64,000 nucleotides of DNA, taken from Vibrio sp. HI00D65. Its GTDB lineage: Bacteria > Pseudomonadota > Gammaproteobacteria > Enterobacterales > Vibrionaceae. The stretch spans positions 1 through 64,000 of the forward strand of contig NZ_LWEH01000085.1 in NCBI RefSeq assembly GCF_001635455.1, read 5' to 3'. Shown here one piece after another: positions 18,331 to 28,235 of the stretch; the stretch's first letter is position 1; each line of letters opens with the position of its first letter. The position numbers and the translations under genes were made by a program. Below the pieces are notes generated by a model. The model saw nothing but the letters and a program-made list of their open reading frames with translations, was not told where the DNA came from and made no database searches.

Positions 18331-18540
18331 AATTTTTATGAGCGCTTTCTAACACTTTTTAATGATAAATATATAAATAATAGGCTCGTTAACAGCCAAA
18401 GTAATAAAGCACTGAGAAGCAATACTTCTTAAACACCGTGGCACCTAATTGGGAAGCGCAAGCTGAAAAGCGTGAAGCCAGCTACCAATACTAATTCCTC
18501 CCAATTTCACATTACCTTTAGCTAATTCAACGAGCCAAGA

Positions 18541-18886
18541 ATGAAGCACTTACTTTCACATTCGGCATTATGCATCGCACTATTAAGTTCAGGACTTCAC
18601 GCCTCAGAACGAGCTGAAACAGGGTGGGAAATGATAGGGGAAGCTGCGCTTGTCGTTGACGTAAGAACACCAGAAGAGTTCAAGCAAGGGAATCTAGATA
18701 ATGCGATTAACTACCCTCTTTCTGAAGTTGCAATGCACTTTGCTAGCATAGACAAAGCTAAGCCTATCGTTTTTTATTGCCGTAGTGGTAACCGCTCAGG
18801 GCAAGCTTACCCAGTATTTGAAAGCTCAAGGGTTTACACAGATCCACAACGCTGGCGGTCTAATTGAGATGCAGGAAAATAAATAA
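18541..18886 (+). pseudogene. Periplasmic rhodanese (PspE-like) with a frameshift
   Basis: The frame from ATG 18541 encodes a signal peptide and a single rhodanese domain with VDVRTPEEF and active-site loop YCRSGNRSG. After GQAY the frame departs from the family and stops at 18867. Removing one C from the CCC at 18810-18812 restores a typical end (LKAQGFTQIHNAGGLIEM) and a stop at 18884-18886, for 114 residues. PspE-type proteins move sulfane sulfur in the periplasm. The catalytic Cys is upstream of the lesion but the C-terminal helix is lost. A sequencing error would give the same picture. Confidence 0.82.
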
Positions 18887-18912
18887 CTTAGAGGTTTGAG
18901 GTGATACCAAGC

Positions 18913-19541
18913 TTAATGTAGCATCTGCTTAGCTTGGTTGATCGAATGAATGATAGAGACACGATAATACCTTTCTGGTTAGAGTCGAGGATTTGAGTCC
19001 ATGCGTCGAGCGCTTGTTGACAGCGCATGCTGATGAAGTGATCGGTCGCTATTAACATCAATGCCGTACGATCGTTGGGATCAAGATCCATAGATTGCTT
19101 TAGTAGTCTTTTCACATCATCACTCATCGCCTGTGAGCTCAGGTAATATAAGGCGCTCGCTTTAGCTGCGTAAAGCTCAGGAAGGCGCCTCTGGATCTAA
19201 ACGAATCGCGTAGTCGTAACAGTTATAGGCTGCGTCGAACTCCCCTTTCTGCATATAGACTCCATCTAATTTAAATCACAGGCCTGATTGATTAGGGTCT
19301 TGCTTAAGGCTTTGTTGAAGTTCATTTTGGAAATCTGTTGCCGAATAACTAATGTCGTAATCAGAAGAGAGTGAGGAGTCACTTGCTTCATCTGCGACCA
19401 AACCAGAACGCTGGCTAGTATTGCAACAAGTGAGATAACAAGATTACTTTTGAGATTATTGGTATTTCTGTTTGATGCAACTACGATCACCACCAAGAAC
19501 AAACTCATTAGCTGCAAAGCAATCAATAACTAGATATCCAT
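18913..19541 (-). pseudogene. Decayed NrfG/CcmI-like TPR protein gene
   Basis: ATG 19541 follows AAAAGGAGAG and reads M-D-I-stop, with TAG at codon 4 (19530-19532), probably an old Trp codon. The same frame then shows a membrane segment, LIALQLMSLFLVVIVVAS, and a second, VISLVAILASVLVW. Further on, pieces of TPR repeats appear in shifting frames: a shift near 19310, a TGA, an extra T before ELYAAKASALYYLSS, and another shift near the end that restores INQAKQMLH and TAA at 18913-18915. The layout of two membrane helices plus TPRs fits NrfG/CcmI proteins of cytochrome c maturation. At least four lesions rule out sequencing error alone. Confidence 0.85.
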
Positions 19542-19651
19542 TCTACTCTCCTTTTATCGACTTTTTTACTCTACCTTTTTCTCACTAAAACAATATTGAT
19601 CGAGGTTTAGCTATTGGCTTTTAAATAAGTCACCGGCGAATTCTAAGTAAT

Positions 19652-19680
19652 AAAAAACCGAGCACAACGGCTCGGTTTTT
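19652..19680 (-). terminator. Terminator of gyrA
   Basis: CCGAGC, a 6-nt loop and GCTCGG flanked by A5 and T5 runs. It is 28 bp after the gyrA stop on the minus strand. Confidence 0.88.
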
Positions 19681-19707
19681 GTCTCAACTTCCTAGAGAAG
19701 TGAAAGA

Positions 19708-22350
19708 TTACTCTGTGTCTTGCTCACTATCAGAAGCGTCTGATACTTGCTCTTCACTTGACTCAGAGGCCACTGGTGTTTCAGCGTTTGCTTCTTCAGC
19801 TTCGCCTTCAACTACCTCAGCTTCCTCTACTTCGTCGATACGTTGTAGACCTACAACATTCTCGTCGTCAGAAGTACGAATCAGTGTTACACCTTGAGTG
19901 TTACGACCAACTTGGCTCACTTCCGCAACGCGAGTACGTACTAGCGTACCTGCGTCGGTGATCATCATCATTTCATCGCCTTCTTCAACTTGAACCGCAC
20001 CAACAACTGGGCCGTTGCGTTCAGAGACTTTGATAGATACTACACCTTGCGTTGCACGGCCTTTCGTTGGGTATTCTGCTAGCTCAGTACGCTTACCGTA
20101 ACCGTTTTGAGTTACAGTTAGGATATCGCCTTCGTTAGAAGGAACAATCAGTGATACCACTTGATCGTCTTCTGGTATCTTCATACCACGAACACCAGAG
20201 GCAGTACGGCCCATTGCACGTACTTTGTCCTCGTTGAAGCGAACAACTTTGCCCGATTTAGAGAACAGCATGATGTCGCTGTCACCGTTAGTGATGTCAA
20301 CGCCAATCAATGAATCGTCCTCACGTAGGTTAACTGCGATTAGGCCGTTAGCACGTACGTTTGCGAATTGATCCAGAGATGTCTTCTTAACAGTACCGTC
20401 ACCGGTTGCCATGAAGATGAACTTGTCGTTAGAGAACTCAGAAACAGGCAGAATAGCTGTAATGCGTTCACCTTCTTCTAGAGGAAGAATGTTAACGATA
20501 GGCTTACCACGAGCAGTACGACTTGCTAATGGTAGTTGGTAAACTTTCAGACGGTATGTCTTACCACGCGTAGAGAAACATAGGATGTTGTCGTGAGTGT
20601 TAGCAACAAGCAGACGCTCAATGTAATCCTCATCTTTCATCTTAGTTGCACTCTTACCTTTACCACCTCGGCGCTGAGCTTCGTAGTCGCTTAAGATTTG
20701 GTACTTGACGTAACCTGCATTAGAAAGCGTTACTACAACGTCTTCTTGAGCGATTAGCTCTTCCATGTCAATATCGTGAACCGCTGCTGTGATTTCTGTA
20801 CGACGCTCGTCGCCATAGATTTCACGTACCGCTTCAAGTTCTTCACGGATCACTTCCATCAAACGCTCAGTGCTTGCAAGAATGTGCATTAGCTCAGCGA
20901 TTTCTTCTAGAAGTGCTTTGTATTCGTCTAGAATCTTCTCGTGCTCAAGGCCTGTTAGGCGGTGAAGACGAAGCTCTAGAATTGCTTGTGCTTGTGTTTC
21001 CGTTAGGAAGTATTGGCCATCGCGGATGCCGTATTGGTCTTCTAACCAATCAGGACGAGCTGCGTCAGTACCTGCACGCTCAAGCATTGAAGCCACGTTA
21101 CCAAGATCCCAACCACGAGACACTAAGCCAATCTTAGCTTCTGCCGGTGTTGGAGCGTTCTTGATAAGTTCGATAACTTCATCAATGTTAGCAAGTGCTA
21201 GAGACAATGCTTCAAGGATGTGTGCACGGTCACGCGCTTTCTTCAGTTCGAAGATAGTACGACGTGTCACAACTTCGCGACGGTGGTCAACGAAGCACTT
21301 AAGCATGTCTTTTAGGTTAAACAACTGTGGTTGGCCATTGTTTAGAGCAACCATGTTGATACCGAAAGTCGTTTGCAGCTGAGTTTGTGCGTATAGGTTG
21401 TTCAGAACAACTTCACCCACAGCGTCGCGCTTACATTCAATAACAATACGCATACCATCTTTATCAGATTCGTCACGTAGAGCACTGATGCCTTCTACTT
21501 TCTTATCTTTAACCAGTTCAGCAATTTTCTCGATCAGACGAGCTTTGTTTACTTGGTAAGGGATCTCAGTAACGATAATGGTCTCTTTACCATTCTTGTC
21601 AGCTTCGATGTCCGCTTTTGAACGCATGTAAACTTTACCGCGGCCAGTCTTGTATGCATCTACGATGCCTTTACGACCACTAATAAGTGCTGCTGTCGGG
21701 AAGTCAGGACCAGGAATGTAGTCCATTAGCTCATCAATCGTGATCTCTTCGTTATTGATAAGTGCTAAACAGCCATCAACAACTTCACCTAGGTTATGAG
21801 GTGGGATGTTGGTAGCCATACCTACTGCGATACCAGAAGCACCGTTTACCAATAGGTTAGGAATTTTTGTCGGAAGAACTGCTGGGATTTGTTCAGTACC
21901 ATCGTAGTTAGGTACGTAATCCACAGTTTCCTTATCAAGGTCAGCCAAAAGCTCGTGAGCAATTTTCGCCATACGAACTTCGGTATAACGCATTGCAGCC
22001 GCGGAGTCGCCATCGATAGAACCAAAGTTACCTTGGCCATCAACTAGCATGTAACGCAGTGAGAACGGTTGAGCCATACGAACAATTGTGTCGTATACAG
22101 CACTATCACCATGCGGGTGGTATTTACCGATTACATCACCTACTACACGAGCAGACTTTTTATATGGTTTGTTCCAATCATTACCTAGTACATTCATCGC
22201 GAACAAAACGCGGCGGTGTACTGGTTTTAGGCCATCACGCACATCTGGAAGGGCACGACCAACGATGACGGACATCGCATAGTCTAGGTATGAACCTCTA
22301 AGCTCATCTTCAATATTTACGGGCGTGATCTCTTTCGCTAGATCGCTCAT
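19708..22350 (-). CDS. gyrA: DNA gyrase subunit A
   Basis: An 880-residue GyrA, the breakage-reunion subunit of gyrase (A2B2). The catalytic Tyr122 is in AAMRYTE. The quinolone-resistance region HGDSAVYDT shows Ser83 and Asp87, the susceptible residues of E. coli numbering. The GyrA box QRRGGKG precedes the C-terminal DNA-wrapping domain. The tail is very acidic (many Glu/Asp over the last 45 residues). The gene is divergent from ubiG. Confidence 0.98.
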   Translation of the reverse strand: MSDLAKEITPVNIEDELRGSYLDYAMSVIVGRALPDVRDGLKPVHRRVLFAMNVLGNDWNKPYKKSARVVGDVIGKYHPHGDSAVYDTIVRMAQPFSLRYMLVDGQGNFGSIDGDSAAAMRYTEVRMAKIAHELLADLDKETVDYVPNYDGTEQIPAVLPTKIPNLLVNGASGIAVGMATNIPPHNLGEVVDGCLALINNEEITIDELMDYIPGPDFPTAALISGRKGIVDAYKTGRGKVYMRSKADIEADKNGKETIIVTEIPYQVNKARLIEKIAELVKDKKVEGISALRDESDKDGMRIVIECKRDAVGEVVLNNLYAQTQLQTTFGINMVALNNGQPQLFNLKDMLKCFVDHRREVVTRRTIFELKKARDRAHILEALSLALANIDEVIELIKNAPTPAEAKIGLVSRGWDLGNVASMLERAGTDAARPDWLEDQYGIRDGQYFLTETQAQAILELRLHRLTGLEHEKILDEYKALLEEIAELMHILASTERLMEVIREELEAVREIYGDERRTEITAAVHDIDMEELIAQEDVVVTLSNAGYVKYQILSDYEAQRRGGKGKSATKMKDEDYIERLLVANTHDNILCFSTRGKTYRLKVYQLPLASRTARGKPIVNILPLEEGERITAILPVSEFSNDKFIFMATGDGTVKKTSLDQFANVRANGLIAVNLREDDSLIGVDITNGDSDIMLFSKSGKVVRFNEDKVRAMGRTASGVRGMKIPEDDQVVSLIVPSNEGDILTVTQNGYGKRTELAEYPTKGRATQGVVSIKVSERNGPVVGAVQVEEGDEMMMITDAGTLVRTRVAEVSQVGRNTQGVTLIRTSDDENVVGLQRIDEVEEAEVVEGEAEEANAETPVASESSEEQVSDASDSEQDTE

Positions 22351-22641
22351 AGAGCCATTTTCCCTCTATAGTCAGATCGTATATTTGAATACGTATAAGA
22401 CCGAAAAATATAACACAAATTTACCTACGGAGGCATCACTTTCCCTATCCTTTTATCATCTTGTGACCCTTGTAGCCAATCAATTGATGAGAAATTGCAC
22501 CTCAGCATCATATCTCGCTGAAACATGGTCACTTTACATCCAATAAATTCGCAAAATTGTAGATCTTCTGGTCAGCACGAAAAGGCAAGTTATAATGCCT
22601 GCAATTTCATGGATGCATTATTTAACTTGGAAATGCCGATT

Positions 22642-23352
22642 ATGACTAAATCACAGAACGTAGACCCAGCAGAAATTAAGAAATTCGAAGACATGGCATC
22701 GCGCTGGTGGGATCTCGAAGGCGAGTTTAAGCCTCTGCACCAAATCAACCCACTTCGCCTAAATTACGTACTAGAAAAAACCGAAGGCTTGTTTGGTAAG
22801 AAAGTCCTCGATGTTGGCTGCGGCGGCGGTATTTTAGCGGAGAGTATGGCTGTTGAAGGTGCGGTAGTCACTGGCTTAGATATGGGCAAAGAACCACTAG
22901 AAGTAGCTCGTCTTCATGCTCTAGAAACCGGCACCAAGCTAGATTACATCCAAAGCACAATTGAAGACCATGCTGAGCAAAACCCACAAACTTACGATGT
23001 GGTGACATGTATGGAAATGCTGGAGCACGTCCCGGACCCACAATCTGTGATTACTGCGTGTTCAAAATTGGTAAAACCGGGTGGACACGTTTTCTTCTCT
23101 ACGTTGAACCGCAATTTCAAATCTTACTTGTTCGCTATTGTTGGCGCAGAGAAACTGCTTAGAATTGTTCCTGAAGGTACTCACGAGCATGACAAGTTCA
23201 TTCGCCCAGCTGAACTTATCAAGATGATAGACAACACCGCACTTCAGGAATTAGGCATCACTGGCCTGCACTATAATCCGTTAACTGACAGTTACCGTTT
23301 AGGGCAAAACGTTGATGTTAACTACATAGTTCACACTAAAAATTTCGCCTAA
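22642..23352 (+). CDS. ubiG: Ubiquinone biosynthesis O-methyltransferase
   Basis: A 236-residue SAM-dependent methyltransferase doing both O-methylations of ubiquinone synthesis. Motif I is [30 protein letters not shown] and [12 protein letters not shown] are the other family blocks. It is divergently transcribed from gyrA, as in E. coli. ATG 22642 (MTKSQNVDP) was chosen; ATG 22633 is in frame, but the GGA element sits too close to it. A TATAAT at 22591-22596 with a weak -35 is the likely promoter. Confidence 0.95.
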   Translation: MTKSQNVDPAEIKKFEDMASRWWDLEGEFKPLHQINPLRLNYVLEKTEGLFGKKVLDVGCGGGILAESMAVEGAVVTGLDMGKEPLEVARLHALETGTKLDYIQSTIEDHAEQNPQTYDVVTCMEMLEHVPDPQSVITACSKLVKPGGHVFFSTLNRNFKSYLFAIVGAEKLLRIVPEGTHEHDKFIRPAELIKMIDNTALQELGITGLHYNPLTDSYRLGQNVDVNYIVHTKNFA

Positions 23353-23401
23353 CAAATATCAATAAATCACCCGCAAAATTTTTTAATAAAAAAGACTAAT
23401 G

Positions 23402-23438
23402 AAAAGAGTTGCAATTAACATAACTTTGCGACTTTTTT
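23402..23438 (+). terminator. Terminator of ubiG
   Basis: AGTTGCAA at 23407-23414 pairs with TTGCGACT at 23426-23433 (one G-U pair) and is followed by a T-run. Confidence 0.75.
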
Positions 23439-23650
23439 CAGTCTAAATTTCGTGCGCCAGCTTCCATTTTGACCACCTAGATTTAAATTTAATCGCCGAA
23501 AATCCATCGCTCATTTTGCCCAAAGATCAAGGGATTTTTTTTTATCGACGTGCAAAAATAAAGCATCCTTAAAAGGCGAGTTTTATACAATCAAGTGACA
23601 TCTAACCTCATCAGTTAGTGGTTACTTACAGTTTTTTTTCAATCCACCAC

Positions 23651-23659
23651 TTATCCACA
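23651..23659 (+). promoter_or_regulatory. Consensus DnaA box upstream of nrdA
   Basis: TTATCCACA is a perfect DnaA box. DnaA controls nrdAB in E. coli, so a site here is meaningful rather than random. It is about 200 bp before the nrdA start. Confidence 0.7.
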
Positions 23660-23728
23660 AGCAACCCCATTTCTTTGCCTTGAAAAATGTCAGTTGTAGC
23701 ACTATCTTGTAACCCAACAAACAAATGA

Positions 23729-23765
23729 CCCCCATATGTTGTGTTTGAACTACAATATATGGGTA
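23729..23765 (+). promoter_or_regulatory. Two NrdR-like boxes upstream of nrdA
   Basis: Two imperfect 16-bp sites with ATAT cores begin at 23729 (CCCCCATATGTTGTGT) and 23750 (CTACAATATATGGGTA). By my count they match the NrdR consensus ACACWATATATWGTGT at 11 and 10 of 16 positions. They are 21 bp apart, two helical turns. Confidence 0.55.
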
Positions 23766-23861
23766 GACCAAGTTCACAAAGCCGAAACGTAATTTACAAA
23801 AATTACACAGAAATAGACAAAAACACGGCCTTGTTCAGTTTTGTTAGGGAAATTAAGCAGA

Positions 23862-26144
23862 ATGAACCAACAACTTACTGTTACTAAGCGTAACGGGCGC
23901 AAAGAAACGATCGATTTAGAGAAAATCCATCGCGTGATCACATGGGCAGCTGAAGGCTTGCACAATGTTTCTGTATCACAAGTAGAATTGAAAGCTCAAA
24001 TTCAGTTTTACGATGGCATTACCACTACTGATATCCATGAGACAATCATCAAGTCAGCAGCGGATCTAATCTCTGAAGAGACTCCAGATTACCAATATCT
24101 TGCAGCACGTCTTGCAGTATTCCACCTACGTAAAAAAGCGTACGGCGAATACGAGCCGCCTGCTCTCTACGACCACGTTGAAAAACTGGTTGATATGGGT
24201 AAATATGATAGCCACCTAATGGAAGACTACACGAAGGCTGAGTTCGACGAACTTGACTCGTACATCGACCACAAGCGTGACTTAGATTTTTCTTACGCAG
24301 CGGTTAAACAGCTTGAAGGTAAATACTTCGTACAAAACCGTGTAACGAAAGAAATCTACGAGAGTGCTCAGTTCCTTTACATTCTAGTTGCCGCGTGTCT
24401 ATTCGCTAAATACCCGAAATCGACTCGTCTTGACTACATCAAACGTTTCTACGACGCATCGTCTACGTTTAAGATTTCTCTACCTACACCGATCATGTCT
24501 GGTGTACGTACGCCTACTCGCCAATTCAGTTCTTGTGTACTGATCGAGTGTGGTGACAGCCTTGATTCTATCAACGCAACTGCAAGCTCAATTGTTCGTT
24601 ACGTATCTCAACGTGCTGGTATCGGTATCAACGCAGGTCGTATCCGCGCACTTGGTTCTGAAATCCGTAATGGTGAAGCGTTCCACACAGGCTGTATCCC
24701 TTTCTACAAATACTTCCAAACAGCAGTAAAATGTTGTTCCCAAGGTGGTGTTCGTGGTGGTGCGGCAACGGTATTCTACCCACTATGGCACGGTGAAGTT
24801 CAGTCTCTACTAGTACTAAAGAACAACCGTGGTGTTGAAGAGAACCGTGTTCGTCACATGGATTACGGCGTACAGCTGAACAAGCTTATGTACGCTCGCC
24901 TAGTTCAAGGTGGCAACATCAGCTTGTTCTCACCTTCTGACGTACCTGGCCTATACGATGCGTTCTTCGAAAACCAAGAACGTTTTGAAGAACTTTACGT
25001 TAAGTACGAAAACGATCCGTCAATCAAGCGTGAAACAGTAAAAGCAGTAGAGCTATTCTCTCTATTGATGCAAGAGCGTGCTTCTACTGGTCGTATCTAC
25101 ATTCAGAATGTTGACCACTGTAATACACACAGCCCGTTTGACTCTGAAGTTGCTCCTGTTCGTCAATCGAACCTGTGTCTAGAAATTGCGCTGCCAACTA
25201 AGCCGCTTTCTAATGTAGAAGATGACGAAGGCGAAATTGCACTATGTACGCTTTCAGCATTTAACCTTGGAGCAATAAACGAACTGGATGACCTAGCAGA
25301 GCTTTCTGAACTGGTTGTTCGTGCTCTAGACGCACTTCTTGATTACCAAGACTACCCGCTTCCAGCAGCATACAAGTCGACAATGAACCGTCGTACTCTA
25401 GGTGTAGGTGTTATCAACTACGCGTACTACCTAGCGAAGAATGGTGTGAAGTATTCTGACGGCAGCGCAAATGGCCTGACTCACCGTACTTTTGAAGCGA
25501 TTCAATACCACCTACTAAAAGCGTCTGTTGAACTAGCGAAAGAGCAAGGTCGTTGCCCATCTTTCCACGAGACTAACTACGCGAAAGGCCTACTGCCAAT
25601 CGATACTTACAAGAAAGATATCGACTTAGTATGTGATGAACCTCTGCACTACGATTGGGATGCGCTACGCGAGGAGATCATGGAGCATGGTCTACGTAAC
25701 TCTACGCTAACTGCGCTTATGCCTTCTGAGACTTCGTCTCAAATCTCGAACGCGACTAACGGTATCGAGCCACCACGTGGTTACGTATCGGTGAAAGCAT
25801 CGAAAGACGGCATCCTGAAGCAAGTGGTTCCAGACTTCCTAAATCTTAAAGAGAACTACGAGCTACTTTGGAACATTGGTTCTAACGACGGTTACCTGCA
25901 CCTAGTGGGTATCATGCAAAAATTCGTTGACCAAGCTATCTCTGCAAACACTAACTATGATCCAAGTGTTTACGATAGCGGTAAAGTACCAATGAAGAAG
26001 CTGCTTCAAGACCTACTGACTGCATACAAGTATGGTGTTAAGACGCTTTACTACCATAACACTCGTGATGGTGCTAAAGACGACCAAGGTGACGCTATAA
26101 CAGTGCCGGAAGAAGATTGTGAAGGCGGCGGTTGTAAGATATAA
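23862..26144 (+). CDS. nrdA: Ribonucleoside-diphosphate reductase 1, alpha subunit
   Basis: A 760-residue class Ia large subunit, reducing NDPs to dNDPs aerobically. The ATP cone is at the N-terminus (TVTKRNGRKETIDLEKIHRV). Active-site cysteines are in FSSCVLIECGDS, NLCLEI (with the Asn and Glu) and ALCTLSAFNLG. The C-terminal shuttle pair is in DCEGGGCKI (Cys753, Cys758). ATG 23862 after AGGGAAATT gives the family start, MNQQLTVTKR. It is first in the nrdA-nrdB-yfaE operon. Confidence 0.98.
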   Translation: MNQQLTVTKRNGRKETIDLEKIHRVITWAAEGLHNVSVSQVELKAQIQFYDGITTTDIHETIIKSAADLISEETPDYQYLAARLAVFHLRKKAYGEYEPPALYDHVEKLVDMGKYDSHLMEDYTKAEFDELDSYIDHKRDLDFSYAAVKQLEGKYFVQNRVTKEIYESAQFLYILVAACLFAKYPKSTRLDYIKRFYDASSTFKISLPTPIMSGVRTPTRQFSSCVLIECGDSLDSINATASSIVRYVSQRAGIGINAGRIRALGSEIRNGEAFHTGCIPFYKYFQTAVKCCSQGGVRGGAATVFYPLWHGEVQSLLVLKNNRGVEENRVRHMDYGVQLNKLMYARLVQGGNISLFSPSDVPGLYDAFFENQERFEELYVKYENDPSIKRETVKAVELFSLLMQERASTGRIYIQNVDHCNTHSPFDSEVAPVRQSNLCLEIALPTKPLSNVEDDEGEIALCTLSAFNLGAINELDDLAELSELVVRALDALLDYQDYPLPAAYKSTMNRRTLGVGVINYAYYLAKNGVKYSDGSANGLTHRTFEAIQYHLLKASVELAKEQGRCPSFHETNYAKGLLPIDTYKKDIDLVCDEPLHYDWDALREEIMEHGLRNSTLTALMPSETSSQISNATNGIEPPRGYVSVKASKDGILKQVVPDFLNLKENYELLWNIGSNDGYLHLVGIMQKFVDQAISANTNYDPSVYDSGKVPMKKLLQDLLTAYKYGVKTLYYHNTRDGAKDDQGDAITVPEEDCEGGGCKI

Positions 26145-26162
26145 ACCGCAGTAAAAATATTA

Positions 26163-26194
26163 AGACCCCAGAGAAGTTATCTTCTCTGGGTCTA
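26163..26194 (+). other. Intercistronic RNA hairpin between nrdA and nrdB
   Basis: GACCC(C)AGAGAAG and CTTCTCTGGGTC form a long stem with one bulged C and loop TTAT. No T-run follows, so it is not a standard terminator. It may protect the nrdA 3' end or adjust the NrdA:NrdB ratio. Confidence 0.55.
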
Positions 26195-26247
26195 AAGCAT
26201 TAACAAGGTTCGTTTTATGACGAGTCTTTAAAGGATTTGAGGCATTT

Positions 26248-27381
26248 ATGGCTTACAGTACTTTTTCTCAGAATAAAAATGACCAACTAAAAGAACCAAT
26301 GTTCTTGGGTCAGTCGGTTAACGTTGCACGTTACGACCAACAAAAATTCGAAATCTTCGAGAAGCTTATCGAGAAGCAACTTTCTTTCTTCTGGCGTCCA
26401 GAAGAAGTAGACGTGTCTAGCGACCGGATCGACTACAACAAGCTTCCTGAGCATGAAAAGCACATCTTCATCTCTAACTTGAAGTACCAAACACTGCTTG
26501 ATTCTATCCAAGGCCGAAGCCCGAACGTTGCCCTACTTCCACTAGTATCACTACCGGAAGTTGAAACTTGGATTGAGACTTGGTCTTTCTCTGAAACGAT
26601 TCACTCTCGTTCATACACGCACATCATCCGTAATATCGTGAATGATCCAGGCCTAGTATTCGACGACATCGTTGAAAACGAAGAGATCCTTAAGCGTGCT
26701 AAAGACATCGCGTTCTACTACGATGACCTTATCCGGCTAACTGCGGATTACCACCGCTACGGTGAAGGTAACCACAACATCAACGGCGAAGACGTTAAAA
26801 TTTCACTTCATGACCTGAAGAAGAAGCTTTACCTATGTCTAATGTCGGTAAACGCACTAGAAGCAATTCGTTTCTACGTAAGCTTTGCATGTTCATTTGC
26901 ATTCGCTGAGCGTGAGCTAATGGAAGGTAACGCGAAAATCATCAAGCTAATTGCTCGTGATGAAGCGCTTCACCTGACTGGTACTCAGCACATGATCAAC
27001 TTGCTACGTAACGGTCAAGACGACTTCACATTCATGCAAATCGCAGAAGAGTGTAAGCAAGAGTGTTTCGACCTATTCAAGCAAGCGGCTGAACAAGAAA
27101 AAGAGTGGGCAGAATACCTATTCAAAGATGGTTCTATGATTGGTCTAAACAAAGACATTCTTTGCCAATACGTTGAATACATCACTAACATCCGTATGCA
27201 AGCGGTTGGTCTAGGTACTGCTTACCCTGAAGCAACATCGAACCCAATTCCATGGATCAACGCTTGGTTGTCTTCTGATAACGTACAAGTTGCTCCACAA
27301 GAAGCTGAAATTAGTTCTTACCTAGTTGGTCAGATCGACAACGAAGTGAAAGCTGACGACTTTGAAGGATTTGAGCTGTAA
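26248..27381 (+). CDS. nrdB: Ribonucleoside-diphosphate reductase 1, beta subunit
   Basis: A 377-residue class Ia small subunit that houses the diferric-tyrosyl radical. The radical Tyr is Tyr123 in [10 protein letters not shown]. Iron ligands are visible as Asp85 (LLDSIQG), Glu116 and His119 (SFSETIH), and the later [12 protein letters not shown]. The stop overlaps the yfaE start (TAATG), so the two are translationally coupled. Confidence 0.98.
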   Translation: MAYSTFSQNKNDQLKEPMFLGQSVNVARYDQQKFEIFEKLIEKQLSFFWRPEEVDVSSDRIDYNKLPEHEKHIFISNLKYQTLLDSIQGRSPNVALLPLVSLPEVETWIETWSFSETIHSRSYTHIIRNIVNDPGLVFDDIVENEEILKRAKDIAFYYDDLIRLTADYHRYGEGNHNINGEDVKISLHDLKKKLYLCLMSVNALEAIRFYVSFACSFAFAERELMEGNAKIIKLIARDEALHLTGTQHMINLLRNGQDDFTFMQIAEECKQECFDLFKQAAEQEKEWAEYLFKDGSMIGLNKDILCQYVEYITNIRMQAVGLGTAYPEATSNPIPWINAWLSSDNVQVAPQEAEISSYLVGQIDNEVKADDFEGFEL

Positions 27382-27659
27382 TGCCAACAATCAAAATCAA
27401 CAAGCTAACTTCAATTGAATCTAACCCGTCAAATACACTATTGGAAACAATGGAACAGGCAGGGTTAGAGCCAGAATACAACTGCCGTGATGGCCACTGT
27501 GGTGCTTGTCGCTGTACATTGGACTCTGGTGAGGTTGAGTACGTTGGTTTTGCAATGGCTTACACACAAGACAACGAAATTTTGCCTTGTATCTGCAAAG
27601 CGAAATCCGATCTGTCATTGAGTAATGTGATCCATCGAAACAAGCAAAAACGTGCTTAA
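27381..27659 (+). CDS. yfaE: 2Fe-2S ferredoxin YfaE
   Basis: A 92-residue plant-type ferredoxin with CX4CX2CX26C ligands (Cys35, Cys40, Cys43, Cys70). In E. coli YfaE delivers electrons to repair the NrdB diferric-tyrosyl cofactor. Its overlap with nrdB supports that role here. A strong terminator ends the operon. Confidence 0.95.
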   Translation: MPTIKINKLTSIESNPSNTLLETMEQAGLEPEYNCRDGHCGACRCTLDSGEVEYVGFAMAYTQDNEILPCICKAKSDLSLSNVIHRNKQKRA

Positions 27660-27724
27660 CTTGTTCGACTTGTTTCGAATCGCGTGAATTACACGGCAAC
27701 TCGAAAGCTTCAAGAGATCCAGCG

Positions 27725-27765
27725 AAAAGGGTCCGCCTCCTCAAGGAGTGCAGACCCTTTTTTTT
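27725..27765 (+). terminator. Terminator of nrdA-nrdB-yfaE
   Basis: AAAAGGGTC and GACCCTTTT form the outer stem, with an inner CTCCT/AGGAG, followed by a run of Ts. Confidence 0.88.
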
Positions 27766-27859
27766 AATGCATGGTGATTTGAATACTATGCTTTCAATAC
27801 TCACTCTACTGCTGATTACTAAGACTTCCTGTCGACAGCAACAACACTCAAACCTTTCT

Positions 27860-28235
27860 TAATGAGTGAGGCTCAGCGTCACTGAACCGATGTAACAAGC
27901 GCTTCTGCACTCTCCACAGCCATTACACTAATCTAAAGCGGAACTAGGCAGCTCACCAGCTTCAATCTTTATAGCGCCTGCTGAATAAGCAGTCTGACAG
28001 GCGTGACAATCCATTTGCATGTAGTTATTGCAGCTATCGGCAAAGTTAGGCTTTAAATCAATGTAAGGCGCTAGCGTTGGGTGAATCGCTCCAGCCGGAC
28101 ACGCTTCCTACATTTATTGCCCATTGAGCAGCGCACTACCCTCTTGTATCTCAATAACACTATTTGGGCACGCCTGCCCACAACCGTCACAAAGGCGCCC
28201 AGACAGCACCTCATCAACGGCTCGTCGTGGCCAAG
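27860..28235 (-). pseudogene. napF: Remnant of napF, ferredoxin-type protein
   Basis: Minus-strand translation shows a decayed NapF-like polyferredoxin. Fragments are WPRRAVDEVLSGRLCDGCG, then EACPAGAIHPTLAPYIDLK, NFADSCNNYMQMDCHAC and CNGCGECRSACYIGSV. Three in-frame stops are present: TAA at 28114-28116, TAG at 28108-28110 and TAG at 27928-27930. Several cluster cysteines are lost, for example by a gap in CDGCGQACP. The 5' end is missing and abuts a dmsC remnant on the other strand. NapF supports maturation of molybdenum reductases. The gene is not functional. Confidence 0.85.

Larger units (their letters stand above)
23353..23861. other. Regulatory region upstream of nrdA
   Basis: About 500 bp. 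It contains the ubiG terminator, a DnaA box at 23651-23659 and two NrdR-like boxes at 23729-23765. No further coding signal was found. Confidence 0.6.

Noticed and set aside
19708..22350. Quinolone-resistance substitution in gyrA
   Set aside because: Ser83 and Asp87 (E. coli numbering) are both wild type.
26163..26194. Terminator separating nrdA from nrdB
   Set aside because: Strong stem but no T-run, and nrdB has no obvious own promoter; kept as an RNA hairpin instead.
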